A stretch of DNA of 64,000 nt from Quercus robur. Taxonomy: Eukaryota; Streptophyta; Magnoliopsida; Fagales; Fagaceae. Position numbers and translations under genes: made by a program. Below are positions 11,183 to 21,600 of the stretch, piece after piece (positions within the stretch are counted from its first letter, which is position 1; each line of letters opens with the position of its first letter). The notes beneath the pieces were generated by a model. That model saw only the letters and a program-made list of their open reading frames with translations. It was not told the origin of the DNA and ran no database searches. The DNA lies in NCBI RefSeq assembly GCF_932294415.1, contig NC_065538.1, positions 16,963,656-17,027,655 of the forward strand, given 5' to 3'.

Positions 11183-12419
11183 GTGAGTGCATTTTCAACA
11201 CATATGAACCAATGGAAGTTCAATGGATATGTTTGTTTTCTATATATCAAAATAAATATATTTATTTTTTAAAGAATAAATATCGAGTACGAATCCATTA
11301 GAAATTTAGAATAGCTGGACCATCACAAAACTGCTAGTAGTTTTAAAGATGCGCCATTCAAGATAACAAGATGGAATCGATCACATTTAATTCAAATGAT
11401 TTGTAAACTATGAGCGTTGGTTTCAATCTAAATATCTAATGGAATTGGATGAACCCAAATGTTTTGCATGTTACTGAATTGAAAATTGCACTATTAAAGT
11501 TTTCAATTATTGATTTTGCCTATTAAAATTTAAAAAGATAAATTGTTATTTTGATTCTTAAACTTTACTAGAAATTTGTTTTTTATCCTTAAACTTTAAA
11601 ATTTTCATCTTTTGTCCATAAACTATTAAAAATTTCATTTTTTTTTTTTTGTCCTTTAACAATTAAAAATGATTTACTTTCTGTTCTTAAACTTATCAAA
11701 AGTTTTCTTTTCGACCCTAAACTATTGATTTTCTTTTTTTTTTTTCATTTTTCATCTCTATTTTTGTTTCTAAACTATTGAAAATGATATTTAGAAAGTT
11801 TAGGGAAAAAAATTATTGATAAAGAGGGACTCAAATAATATTTTATCCTTAAAAAGAAACTTTGACTCTAACCACTAACTTTATAGGATATTTTGATTTG
11901 AGCCTTTGCAGTTGTATTCGTTAATGGGGATTGAGATCAGGTTGAATAACTAGGGTATTGTGTGTGATGCAATTGTAATCAATGAATGAGATTGAGAGTT
12001 GAAAAATATAACTTTCATTCAACCATTAAATTAAAATATTAAAAATAAGTTAAAAAGTTAAGAAAGTAAAAAAAAAAAAAAAAAAAAATTTGTGAGAGAA
12101 AAGAGGGTAAATTGCATCATATCAATCTCGTTAACGTGTGGTGCTAAATGCCAAATAAGCAGTCAATTTGGTCCATTTAAAACGTGTTGCATCACTTCAA
12201 AATACAGTTCATTAAATAAATAAAAAATTATCAAAAAGAATAAAATCTCTCTCTCTCTCTCATGGATGTTCAAATTGCAGAGGCCAAACATGAAACTGAT
12301 CTTCAAATCGATTGCACTCTATCTCTAAATTTGAAACTTAACTTCTAATAAGGGCATTTTCGTCCAAAAAAGAATATTCGTCAATATTGGCCATTGGGAT
12401 GATCAAGTCTTCCAAATGG

Positions 12420-12990
12420 ACATGGGCCAAAGACCCGTCGGGTAGCACCCCTTCAGAGGGTCTCGTCGGGCACCCACATATGTAGCTAACATACACATTG
12501 GTGTTTTCTAGTTCACAGACTAGCGGATAGGAAGGTGTACTGATGGGATGAAAGTAGCCTACACCTGACGGATAGGGCAGCAAACCGATGGGTTGAGATG
12601 GCCCAGGCCAACAAGTGAACCACTGGGCCCCATAAGCCTTTGTGTATTCCCCACTCATATATCCCTATATGGAAAGAACTTACGCGACAAACCCAAAGAC
12701 AAAACTCCGTGCTCGTATCTTCCCTATACGAGAAGAAAAGCCCAAGATCTCGGAGCCTTAACTCTAAATCTTCCCTACAAGGAAAAACCTTGTGATCAAG
12801 GGATCTAGGTCAGCTCTATATCACTATATAAGCATTAAATCTCTTCACCGGTGCTCTTTGTAGTCCTTTGTTTCTTATTGTTCTTCAGGTACTTTGATTG
12901 GCACGAGTATGTGCGATCAACTCACTAACGATTTTTGTGCAGCATCAGCTTTGATATCTTTATCTGGGTTTAGGATCTTTTCATTTGAGA
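12420..12990 (+). mobile_element. possible LTR fragment (Ty3/gypsy-like) in an intron
   Basis: GC-richer than its surroundings, with CCCGTCGGG-type motifs at 12435-12475, a TATA-like ACTATATAAGC at about 12822-12832 and pyrimidine-rich DNA after it. This resembles plant gypsy LTR promoters. I found no matching second LTR, no primer binding site and no duplication, so the assignment is tentative. Confidence 0.35.
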
Positions 12991-14214
12991 TCTGAGATTC
13001 GTTACTTAGGTTATCTTTTTCTCTCACATCCTTTTTGAAAACCTTAAATCATTGATCTTTTCAACCCTACTGCCTTAGCAACCATATCTTAATTTGATTA
13101 CTAATTTTGTATAGCCAGTGTACTTGTTTGTTGTTTGGCATGAGTTTATTTTTTTATGATTTTCTGAATGTCTCGTTTAGTTGCGGTCAGAAAAATATAT
13201 TGGAAAAAAGAAAATGGAAATCTTAGACTAATATTGAAGACTCTTGATTAGGGCAGTGGTTTTATGTTTGCTCAGCTGCTTTGGTATTAAAAATGGGGTT
13301 GAGATTTTGTACATATAGGTATATACATGGATAGGTTGTTAATGATGTTTGAGTTTGGAGAATATGGTTTCATAAAGTGAAAATTCAAGTTTTAGAATTT
13401 TCTAAGTGAAAATTTGAAATTCAGCATTTTCGATCGATCGAGCCATGATTAGTGTTTGATTCTTGTTCGATTGATAGAAAAGATCACTTGATCGATCAAA
13501 AGTTGTAAAACAGGATTTTCTGCAGAATTTTTTGGTGACTGTTTAGAAAGGTTGAAGAGGTTTCAAGCCTAGTGAATGGTTTTATGAAACATTTTGACTC
13601 TCCATACATGTCTTTTGATGAAATATAACCCTATGGTCATTCTCCAAAATTGCTATCTGTAAAACCCAACATTTTGGTTGTATCTTGGGAACAAATTTGC
13701 GATAACCCCTTGGCAACAATAGTGTGGGGGCAAATATTGTCTAAGGAAAACGATAATATTCCTCCAAGTTATCTATTTTATGTTTGTCTTTTATGTTAAT
13801 CTTGTTCTTCCATTATTACTTTGTGTAATATCCCTCATAGAGATGGGGTAGTGATATCAGTGGTGTGTTTTGTAGTGTTTCATGGTGGTTGTCATGTGGC
13901 TTTAATTTTGAGATAAAACCAATTGAGGTGTCGTGGCTATATACATGGTACCATGGCTGTGACTGAGAAGGGGTTATAGTTGAGCCTTTCAATGTTGATA
14001 AGGGTGTTTGAATCTGCAAGAAATTTCTAAATAAAGGCAACAGGAGAAGAAGAAAAAGAACTTAAAAATAAAAAATAAACTATTTCTTTTACTAATAAAT
14101 AATTAAAAGACATAAAAGATAGATTATTTTTGTAATGTAATCAAATGACGTGTTCTATAACCCTAACGCTAGTCGTTTTAAGTTGAGGTGGCCACCTCAG
14201 CAATAGTCATTAAC

Positions 14215-14787
14215 ATAGTTTTCAGAACCGGATCGGACCGGGAGGTCGGACCGTGAAAACCGGGAACTGGGATGAAAACCGGTTTTTTAAGCATAAAGAA
14301 CCGGATTTTTTGTTAATTCCGTGACCCGCTAAAACCGGGGTTGGACCGTACGAACCGGTGAGAACCGTGCGGTCCAACCCCTTAGCATTTTTTTTTTTTT
14401 TTTACAATTTTATTCTACTAAATTGAATTATCTATCTCTTACAAGGAATAAAAAAATTATAATTAAAATCCTTCAAAGATATTAAACTTTACTTCAAAAA
14501 TTAATCATAAATTTTAATGTTTTCATGGTTATTATTTTATTTTATTAACTTTCTTATTTAATTATTAAATATATGCTTGAAAATCATTAAATTTCCCTCA
14601 AATATATAGATATATTGTCAATTTTGCTAGTTTTATAAATTTAATATCTATATTTAGGCTTTAATTAATTATTTAATTAATTATGACGTCATCACGGTTC
14701 GACCCCGGTTCGACCTCGGTTCGACCTCAAAAACCTTGAACCTCTCCCTTTAACGGTTCAATGAACGGTCCGGGTCTGAAAACCTTG
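14215..14787 (+). mobile_element. MULE-type MITE, 573 bp
   Basis: The left end ATAGTTTTCAGAACCGGATC and right end GGTCCGGGTCTGAAAACCTT form imperfect inverted repeats built on GTTTTCAGACCCGGACC. Inside both ends are repeated AACCGG / GGTTCGACC motifs. A perfect 9-bp duplication GTCATTAAC flanks it (14206-14214 and 14788-14796), the length made by Mutator-like transposases. The middle is AT-rich with no frame. It sits in the intron between the WQGDPC exon and the first LRR exon. Confidence 0.88.
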
Positions 14788-15075
14788 GTCATTAACGGGA
14801 GGATTAAAGTATTAACATTAGGGGGTAAAATCATAATCATCTCAAACCTATAAGGTGTAATTACTAATTAACAATTTAGTTTTTTTATAAATTACAATGC
14901 TTGGATTTGAAATTTAACTGAGAACAAGCTCTTAAGGAAAATTTTTAGATGAATAGTTTCTGCTGTGATACTTAAAAAAAATTCATTATTCCTTTGTTTT
15001 GTGTGTGTATGTGTGTGTTTGTTTGATTTTGCAACAATGGCATCAACTCTTTCTTCTTCGATAAATTACAAGCAG

Positions 15076-15147
15076 GAACTTAAGCTCAAGCCAATTAACA
15101 GGGGAGATACCGATTTCACTCTCCAACCTCACAGCACTACTTTACTT
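15076..15147 (+). pseudogene. RLK exon: LRR 1 (72 bp)
   Basis: A 72-bp exon between acceptor AAGCAG and donor GTAAGT reads NLSSSQLTGEIPISLSNLTA then LLYL. This is one plant-type LRR (LxLSxxxLxGxIPxxLxxLxxL). Its phase fits exactly between 11182 and 15709. The exon is too short to stand out as an open frame by itself. Confidence 0.92.
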
Positions 15148-15708
15148 GTAAGTAAAAAAAACGGAATGGGATATTATTTTAGAATTCGAGTTTAATGTGA
15201 GTGTGCAAAAGTTTAACTTTTCTCATACTCTACCAATCACAACTTACTATGTATTTATTTATCTTTCCTTATAAACCACTTATGTTTAAAATAGAAAAAA
15301 CAAAATCAATCATATAACATATCATGATTGGTGGAATGTAAAGTGCGAAACACAAAAAGTGAGATATATGTTTTCTATTCCAACGTTTTTGGGTTCAAGT
15401 GATATCTTAACATGTATATGAATAGAGTCTTAGTGGATTCTCTCTAAAGATCCATAGAAAATGTGGTCGATGTTGTGGAGGACAAACTTTTAAATTTATA
15501 TGCAGGTGATGCAATTAAAAGTATTGTTGCTGTAGAGAAATGTTTTAAGCTTTATATGCAAGCACTATAATATTCAATGTGAGGTTGTCATCACTCATCA
15601 GTACTGACAAAAGAAAATAGTTTAACTTCAAATCCATGGATATCTTTACTCTTTACCCAAAGTTATTGTTAAATGTTTACATTTATTTTTTTCTTTGTTC
15701 AATTTTAG

Positions 15709-15780
15709 GGATCTATCATACAATAAATTGACTGGGAACATACCACAATTTTTAGCACAATTGCCAAATTTGAAGACTCT
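15709..15780 (+). pseudogene. RLK exon: LRR 2 (72 bp)
   Basis: The acceptor ATTTTAG and donor GTAAGT enclose DLSYNKLTGNIPQFLAQLPN then LKTL, a second LRR of the same length and phase as the previous exon. It is intact. Confidence 0.94.
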
Positions 15781-15929
15781 GTAAGTTATTGAACTAAAGC
15801 TATGTCCAACCTTTGGTTAGAATATTCTATTTTCTGTCCATGAGGCATCCTGAAAATCTCATGGAACTCATTACTTGGGTACTACTTGCAAGTTGGAAAT
15901 GACATTTTATTTTATACTATATTTGCGAG

Positions 15930-16013
15930 AAGTAATTTAAGTGGAAATAAGCTTGATGATTCAGTTCCAGAGGCTCTTATACAAAAGTCTAGGGATGGAT
16001 CAATGATCTTGAG
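15930..16013 (+). pseudogene. RLK exon: last LRR half and juxtamembrane start
   Basis: The sequence SNLSGNKLDDSVPEALIQKS followed by RDGSMILR matches the usual 'NLxGNxLxGSVPxxLxxKSxDGSL' block of this family. The acceptor is TTTGCGAG and the donor GAG|GTTAGT. The phase is consistent with 15780 and 16241. Confidence 0.9.
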
Positions 16014-16240
16014 GTTAGTTTTTCATGCTATTTATTTCATTTTTCTTTACATTTTTTTTGTTCTAATTTCAATTACCCCCCTAGCTATCACTTTCTAAAC
16101 ATGCAAAACCAATACAGAGGTTCTATGTTCATTTGTTTCATAAATATAATTTCATATATATATATATATATATATTTATAATGTTAATCTCATCTATCTT
16201 TTAAAAACTGAATTGTCATGGCATGTTTCAAATATGCAAG

Positions 16241-16405
16241 TCTTGAGAAAATGTCGGATCTTTGTCTCTCGGGTCCATGTACGAAAAAGGAGAAGAAACA
16301 GAAAAAGGAGCTTTTTGTTGTGACAATTGTTGCAACATCCGCAGTAGTTTTGGTTCTCCTGTTCTTTTTTTGTGCCCTGACTATCAATAAAAGGAAAAAG
16401 ACAAG
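16241..16405 (+). pseudogene. RLK exon: membrane-spanning segment
   Basis: This exon has DLCLSGPCTKKEKK, which is the NPDLC-like cysteine pair, then a hydrophobic stretch VVTIVATSAVVLVLLFFFCA, and ends with the basic stop-transfer NKRKKTR before the donor GTAAG. It encodes the single transmembrane helix of the receptor. The exon ends in phase 2 while the next kinase exon at 23170 needs phase 1, so a one-base lesion or altered splice site lies between them. Confidence 0.88.
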
Positions 16406-17053
16406 GTAAGCCTTCCTTTTTTATAATTGCTATTACAAATTTACAATATACAGTTCATAGAAGTTAAAAGTTGCAATAGTAACTTAAAAATGATAAATTA
16501 TTGTATAAAAAAAGTAATAAATTATAATTTTCAATTTCAATTTCAATGGAAGCTTTAATCCCATACTACATTAGGAAAATTTGTTGCAATAATTTAAAAT
16601 GAAGAAATCATTGTAATAACTTGATATCAATTATTTTGTATTTTATTGCAACAAAAAAGTCAAAATGATTGTTTATTACAATGAAGTTAACATTTCAATA
16701 ACTTAATATAAATGATTTTACTATCTATTACTACAACAAATATGAAATAATTATGTATTGCATAACATATTTATTATTGTATTAAAGTTGTCATTAAAAT
16801 ATTTAGAGTTTATTGTAATGGAATTTTTTGTTGCACAAACCTATTGTCTTAGATTTTATTGCAACATCTTGTATCAAAGTATTCAAAAAGGTGTTGTTTG
16901 AGAGTATAGGGTCTAAAGCTCTGACTTTCTTGCACTGTAGAATAGTTTGTCCCTTCCTGTGAAGGTGTTGAGAGGTTCCTTGGAGTACCACGTGTACTAC
17001 AAGGCTAGTTGGGTGTTTCTCGAGGGGTTTGGGAAACTTTTGTGAGAGTGTTT

Positions 17054-18655
17054 ATGGAGGATTTGACACAATCTTGGACGCGCCTGTCCCTAACAGAGAG
17101 GGAAGGACCGGGATGCTGTCTCACGCCTGATGAGAGTGTCAAACAATTCTCCATAGCTGCGAGATTCACGACGAGGAGAGCTATCAATGTCGACTCAATA
17201 GCAAGGACTTTCACCCCATTGTGGCGTGCAAAGAAAGGTTTCAAAATTCAAAAGATTGGAGACCATGAGATGTTGTTTTCATTTGACTCTAAAGAGGAGG
17301 TAGATAGAATCCTCAATAGTGAACCATGGAGTTTCGATAAGAATTTGGTGGTTATGCAACGTTATGATCATGATTCACCATTGGAGGATATCAGTTTCGA
17401 AAGAACAAACTTCTGGGTGCAAGTCCATGGATTACCAATAAAATTCATGACCATTGCAGCAGCGGAAAAAATTTGTGGAGTTGTGGGAGAGGTGATTAGC
17501 CAAACGGAGTCGAAGCTTTACGATGGGGGTAATTTTATACGGGTAAAAGTGGCCGTGGATATAAATTTACCACTATGTCGCGGTCGTCTTGTGTCTTTGA
17601 ATGATGAGAAGCAAGTATGGATTTCCTTTAAGTATGAAAGATTACCCAATCTATGCTATTGGTGTGGCTGCCTCACACATGACGACCGGGATTGTGAGCT
17701 TTGGATTGAAAGTGAAGGGTCTCTTAAGAGTGAACAGAGGGAATTCGGTCCTAGTCTACGTGCCCAGCCATTTGTGGCTTCAACAAGACACACTGTCTCG
17801 GTACCAGGCTACTATTCGACTATGAAGAAGACCATGCATGGCAAAGCTGGCGGCCAGAAGGAGAAAAACAGGCCAGCGCAGCCCCACCACCCAGAACCGA
17901 CCACCGGAGCTGAAGCTTTTACACAGGAGGACCGTTACAAAGATGGAATTAATTCCAACTTACCATGCAACGGCCACAGTGTTTCAAGCACAATAAATGC
18001 CAGAATTCCACCTATCACGCATGCATATAATTCTGTGTTTAAGGACTTACCTGAAGCGTCCAACATGGCAGAGAAGTCAACAAGGGCTGCAACGGTTTCA
18101 AACCCCATAAATGTCAAGAATCCTCCTATCACGCAAGCTTGTAATTCGGGGTTTAATGACTTACCTGAAGCGTCCAAAAGTGTAGAGAAGTCAACAAATG
18201 CTGCAAAGGTGCAATCAATGAGAGAATACGTGGGTGACAGGCCAGGAAAGGAAAAATATCCGGATATGGGAGCAGTTAATCCAGATATGGTGCAATCAAT
18301 GGGAAATCAAGAGGGTAAGGTGCCAGAGAAAGAAAGACAGCCGTTTGAGGGAATTAATTCTGGGAATTATGCTGAAGAGTCAAACGGCCAAAAAAGATGT
18401 GACCAGGCTAGGGTTACGCCCACTAGAATTTCGGACCAACCGAAACGTGTTCTACCTGTTTGGACACGCAGAGATAGGCCAGCCACCAAAGGTCTAAGTA
18501 AACCAACAGAAAAAATTACAGGAAAGAAGAGACAATATGTGAGTACCGATGACCATGTTGAATTGTTTTCCAAACGCCTTCAGATTTCTGAGAATGGTGA
18601 AGAGGCATCTAGTATATTGGCGGAGGCTGATGTTCAGCCCCGCCAGGAACAATGA
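17054..18655 (+). CDS. LINE ORF1 (DUF4283 and zinc knuckle, RNA-binding)
   Basis: The product binds element RNA to form the retrotransposition particle. The frame is open from ATG 17009 (548 codons). I favour ATG 17054, because MEDLTQSWTRLSLTEREG looks like the usual N-terminus of plant LINE ORF1 proteins; the 15 residues before it do not. Residues below count from 17009. A DUF4283 domain covers about 45-190 (FTPLWRAKKGFKIQKIGDHE, NFWVQVHGLPIKF). A CX2CX4HX4C zinc knuckle is at about 213-226 (CYWCGCLTHDDRDC). The C-terminal half is low-complexity and basic, with a 38-codon tandem duplication (325-362 and 363-400). The stop TGA overlaps the ORF2 start. Confidence 0.92.
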   Translation: MEDLTQSWTRLSLTEREGPGCCLTPDESVKQFSIAARFTTRRAINVDSIARTFTPLWRAKKGFKIQKIGDHEMLFSFDSKEEVDRILNSEPWSFDKNLVVMQRYDHDSPLEDISFERTNFWVQVHGLPIKFMTIAAAEKICGVVGEVISQTESKLYDGGNFIRVKVAVDINLPLCRGRLVSLNDEKQVWISFKYERLPNLCYWCGCLTHDDRDCELWIESEGSLKSEQREFGPSLRAQPFVASTRHTVSVPGYYSTMKKTMHGKAGGQKEKNRPAQPHHPEPTTGAEAFTQEDRYKDGINSNLPCNGHSVSSTINARIPPITHAYNSVFKDLPEASNMAEKSTRAATVSNPINVKNPPITQACNSGFNDLPEASKSVEKSTNAAKVQSMREYVGDRPGKEKYPDMGAVNPDMVQSMGNQEGKVPEKERQPFEGINSGNYAEESNGQKRCDQARVTPTRISDQPKRVLPVWTRRDRPATKGLSKPTEKITGKKRQYVSTDDHVELFSKRLQISENGEEASSILAEADVQPRQEQ

Positions 18656-21600
18656 GTTGCCTAGCCTGGAACTGTCGTGGGCTTGGGAACCTACGTACAG
18701 GGAGAGAGCTTGTGGAGTTGACACGGGCAAAAGATCCCTCTGTAGTGTTTGTGGCTGAGACACTTACAGATGATGCAAGGCTGGAGATTGTACAAAGAAG
18801 CATGGATTACGATCATAGATGGGTGGTTCCACGGGAGGGTAGAGGTGGTGGCTTGGCTTTGTTTTGGAAGTCTTCAATAAATCTGTCAGTAGTGGGGTCG
18901 TGCAAATATTATATTGATGCTATCGTAGATAGGGGTTCCGAAAATGAATGGAGGCTAACCGGATTCTATGGTGAGCCTGATACAGTAAGAAGATCAGAGG
19001 CATGGGAGAAGCTCAGGTATCTCAATTCTCAATCTGAAGTACCTTGGTTATGCTTTGGGGATTTTAATGAGATAATTAAACAAGATGAAAAGGTGGGAGG
19101 AGCTCTAAGACCCCATAATCAAATGCAATTGTTTAGAGAAGTGTTAGACGAATGTGGGTTTATGGATTTGGGGTATGTGGGACCAAAATTCACATGGGCT
19201 AGACATTATGATAATGGTAACTCAATATGGGAGAGACTAGACCGGGGTTTGGCCACTAATAATTGGTTTTTAAAATTTCCTGGTACAAGGGTTCACAATT
19301 TAAGGTGTGATTCTTCGGATCACAACCCAATCCTCATTGTGTTCTCAGGATTGGATCCTCCTAAAAGGAAGAAAGTATTTCGGTTCGAAGAAATGTGGTT
19401 GTCAAATCCGGGGTGTTCTGAAATTGTGGAAGCCGTGTGGAATAGGTGCGATAATGAATCTTTGGAAGGGATTGTAGGTAGAGTTGAAAAGTGTGGAAGG
19501 GATTTGGGTTGGTGGGAGAAGAATGTGTTTGGGAATGTAAGAAGGGAGTTGGAAAAATTGAAAAAACTTCTACCCAAGGCTGAGGAGGAGGCCATTCTTA
19601 GGGGCGACAATGCTAGAATTAGAGAACTAAGAAAGGAAATTGAAGAATGGCGGGATAAGGAGGCGACAATGTGGGCACAAAGATCAAGAGTTTTATGGGC
19701 AAGACAGGGGGATAAAAATTCAAGGTACTTTCATAGTTGTGCTACAAAAAGGTACCGAAAAAATTTGATTGAAGGTATGAGAGATGAAGAAGGGGCATGG
19801 AAGACCAATCCGGAAGAATTTACAGAAATCCTTGTAAGCTACTACCATTCACTTTTCAACTCCACGGGTCAGTTGGATTCTTCACAGGTATGGGAGTGCG
19901 TACCTAGGGTGATTACTGATGAGATGAATGCCCTATTATGCAAGAAATTTGAAGTACATGAAGTAGAAGTGGCTTTGAATCAAATGGCTCCCCTCAAAGC
20001 CCCTGGTCCAGACGGAATGCCACCTCTTTTCTACCAACACTTTTGGGGAACCGTTAATCATGATGTTACTGCCTCCATCCTCATGTGGCTAAATTCAGGT
20101 ACCTTGCCCCAATCTATTAACCATACTTTTATCACGTTGATACCCAAAACACACTCCCCAGAATATGCCCACCAATTTCGCCCTATTAGTTTGTGTAACG
20201 TGTTGTATAAAATTTTTTCTAAAGTTTTAGCCAACCGTTTAAAAAAAGTCTTACCTTCAATTATCACAGAACACCAATCTGCCTTTACCAAAGATAGACT
20301 TATTTCTGATAATATAATGGTGGCTTTTGAGACTTTGCATTGTTTACAACGTTATAATTCTGGATCGCATGGGTATATGGCAGTTAAACTTGACATGAGT
20401 AAGGCCTATGATAGGGTGGAATGGCCTTTTTTGGAGGGTATAATGAGGCGGATGGGTTTCAATGAAGGCTGGATAAATCTGATTATGTTGTGTGTTAAAA
20501 CTGTTACATACTCGGTGTTGGTGAATGGAGAACCTTGTGGAATGATTCACCCTACAAGGGGCATTAGGCAAGGCGACCCCATTTCCCCTTTCCTCTTTTT
20601 GCTATGCACTGAAGGGTTGAATGGGTTGCTCAAAAAAGCAGAAGGGAATGGGGATATTCATGGTTTCTCAATCTGTAGAAGAGGCCCAAAACTAACACAT
20701 TTGCTTTTTGCAGATGATAGTCTTCTTTTTTGCAGGGCAACAATGGAGGAGTGTGGTAAAGTATTGGAATTTTTAAATGCCTATGAAGTTGCTTCTGGCC
20801 AAAAACTAAATAGAAGCAAGACAGCATTGTTTTTTAGCAAATCAACCAATGAAGTTCTAAAGGAGCAAATTAAAGAGGCATGGGGTGTACCAGAAATTAT
20901 GCAATATGAGAAGTACTTGGGTCTACCATCCTTTGTGGGGAAAAGGAAAAAAGCAAGTTTCAATTACATTAAGGAGCGTGTGTGGAGAAAGCTTCAAGGA
21001 TGGGAGGGGAAGTTACTTTCACAAGCCGGTAGGGAGGTATTGATAAAATCCGTTATCCAAGCCATCCCCACATACACCATGGGATGTTTCAAAATTCCAA
21101 TCGGTCTATGCAATGAAATTGAGACCATGATTAAAAAATTTTGGTGGGGACAACGTGGAGATCGAAGGAAGATACATTGGGTCAAGTGGGATGAGTTGAC
21201 TAAAGCCAAAGGAGTGGGTGGCATGGGCTTTAGAGACTTAGCCAAATTCAATGACTCTCTATTAGCAAAGCAAGCGTGGAGGCTCTTGCATAATCATAAC
21301 TCCCTTTTCTACAAAGTGTTCAAGGCGCGGTTTTTTCCAAATTCAACCATTATGGAGGCCAAGGAATCAAGGATGGGGTCTTATGCTTGGAGGAGCATAC
21401 TTGTAGGGAGGGATGTCATTCGAAGGGGAGCTAGATGGAGAGTCGGTGATGGAAAAAAAATTCGAATTTGGCAAGATCATTGGCTACCAAGAAAACATCC
21501 ACCACAAGTACTTTCTTCTCCCTTGACAGATTTTGAAAACTCTAGAGTTGATATTCTTATAGACCCAAGTACGAGGAGGTGGGATGAAGAGATGCTACAC

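Noticed and set aside
12338-12808. Open frames of 106 and 71 codons on opposite strands
   Set aside because: They overlie LTR-like promoter sequence and match no protein motif.
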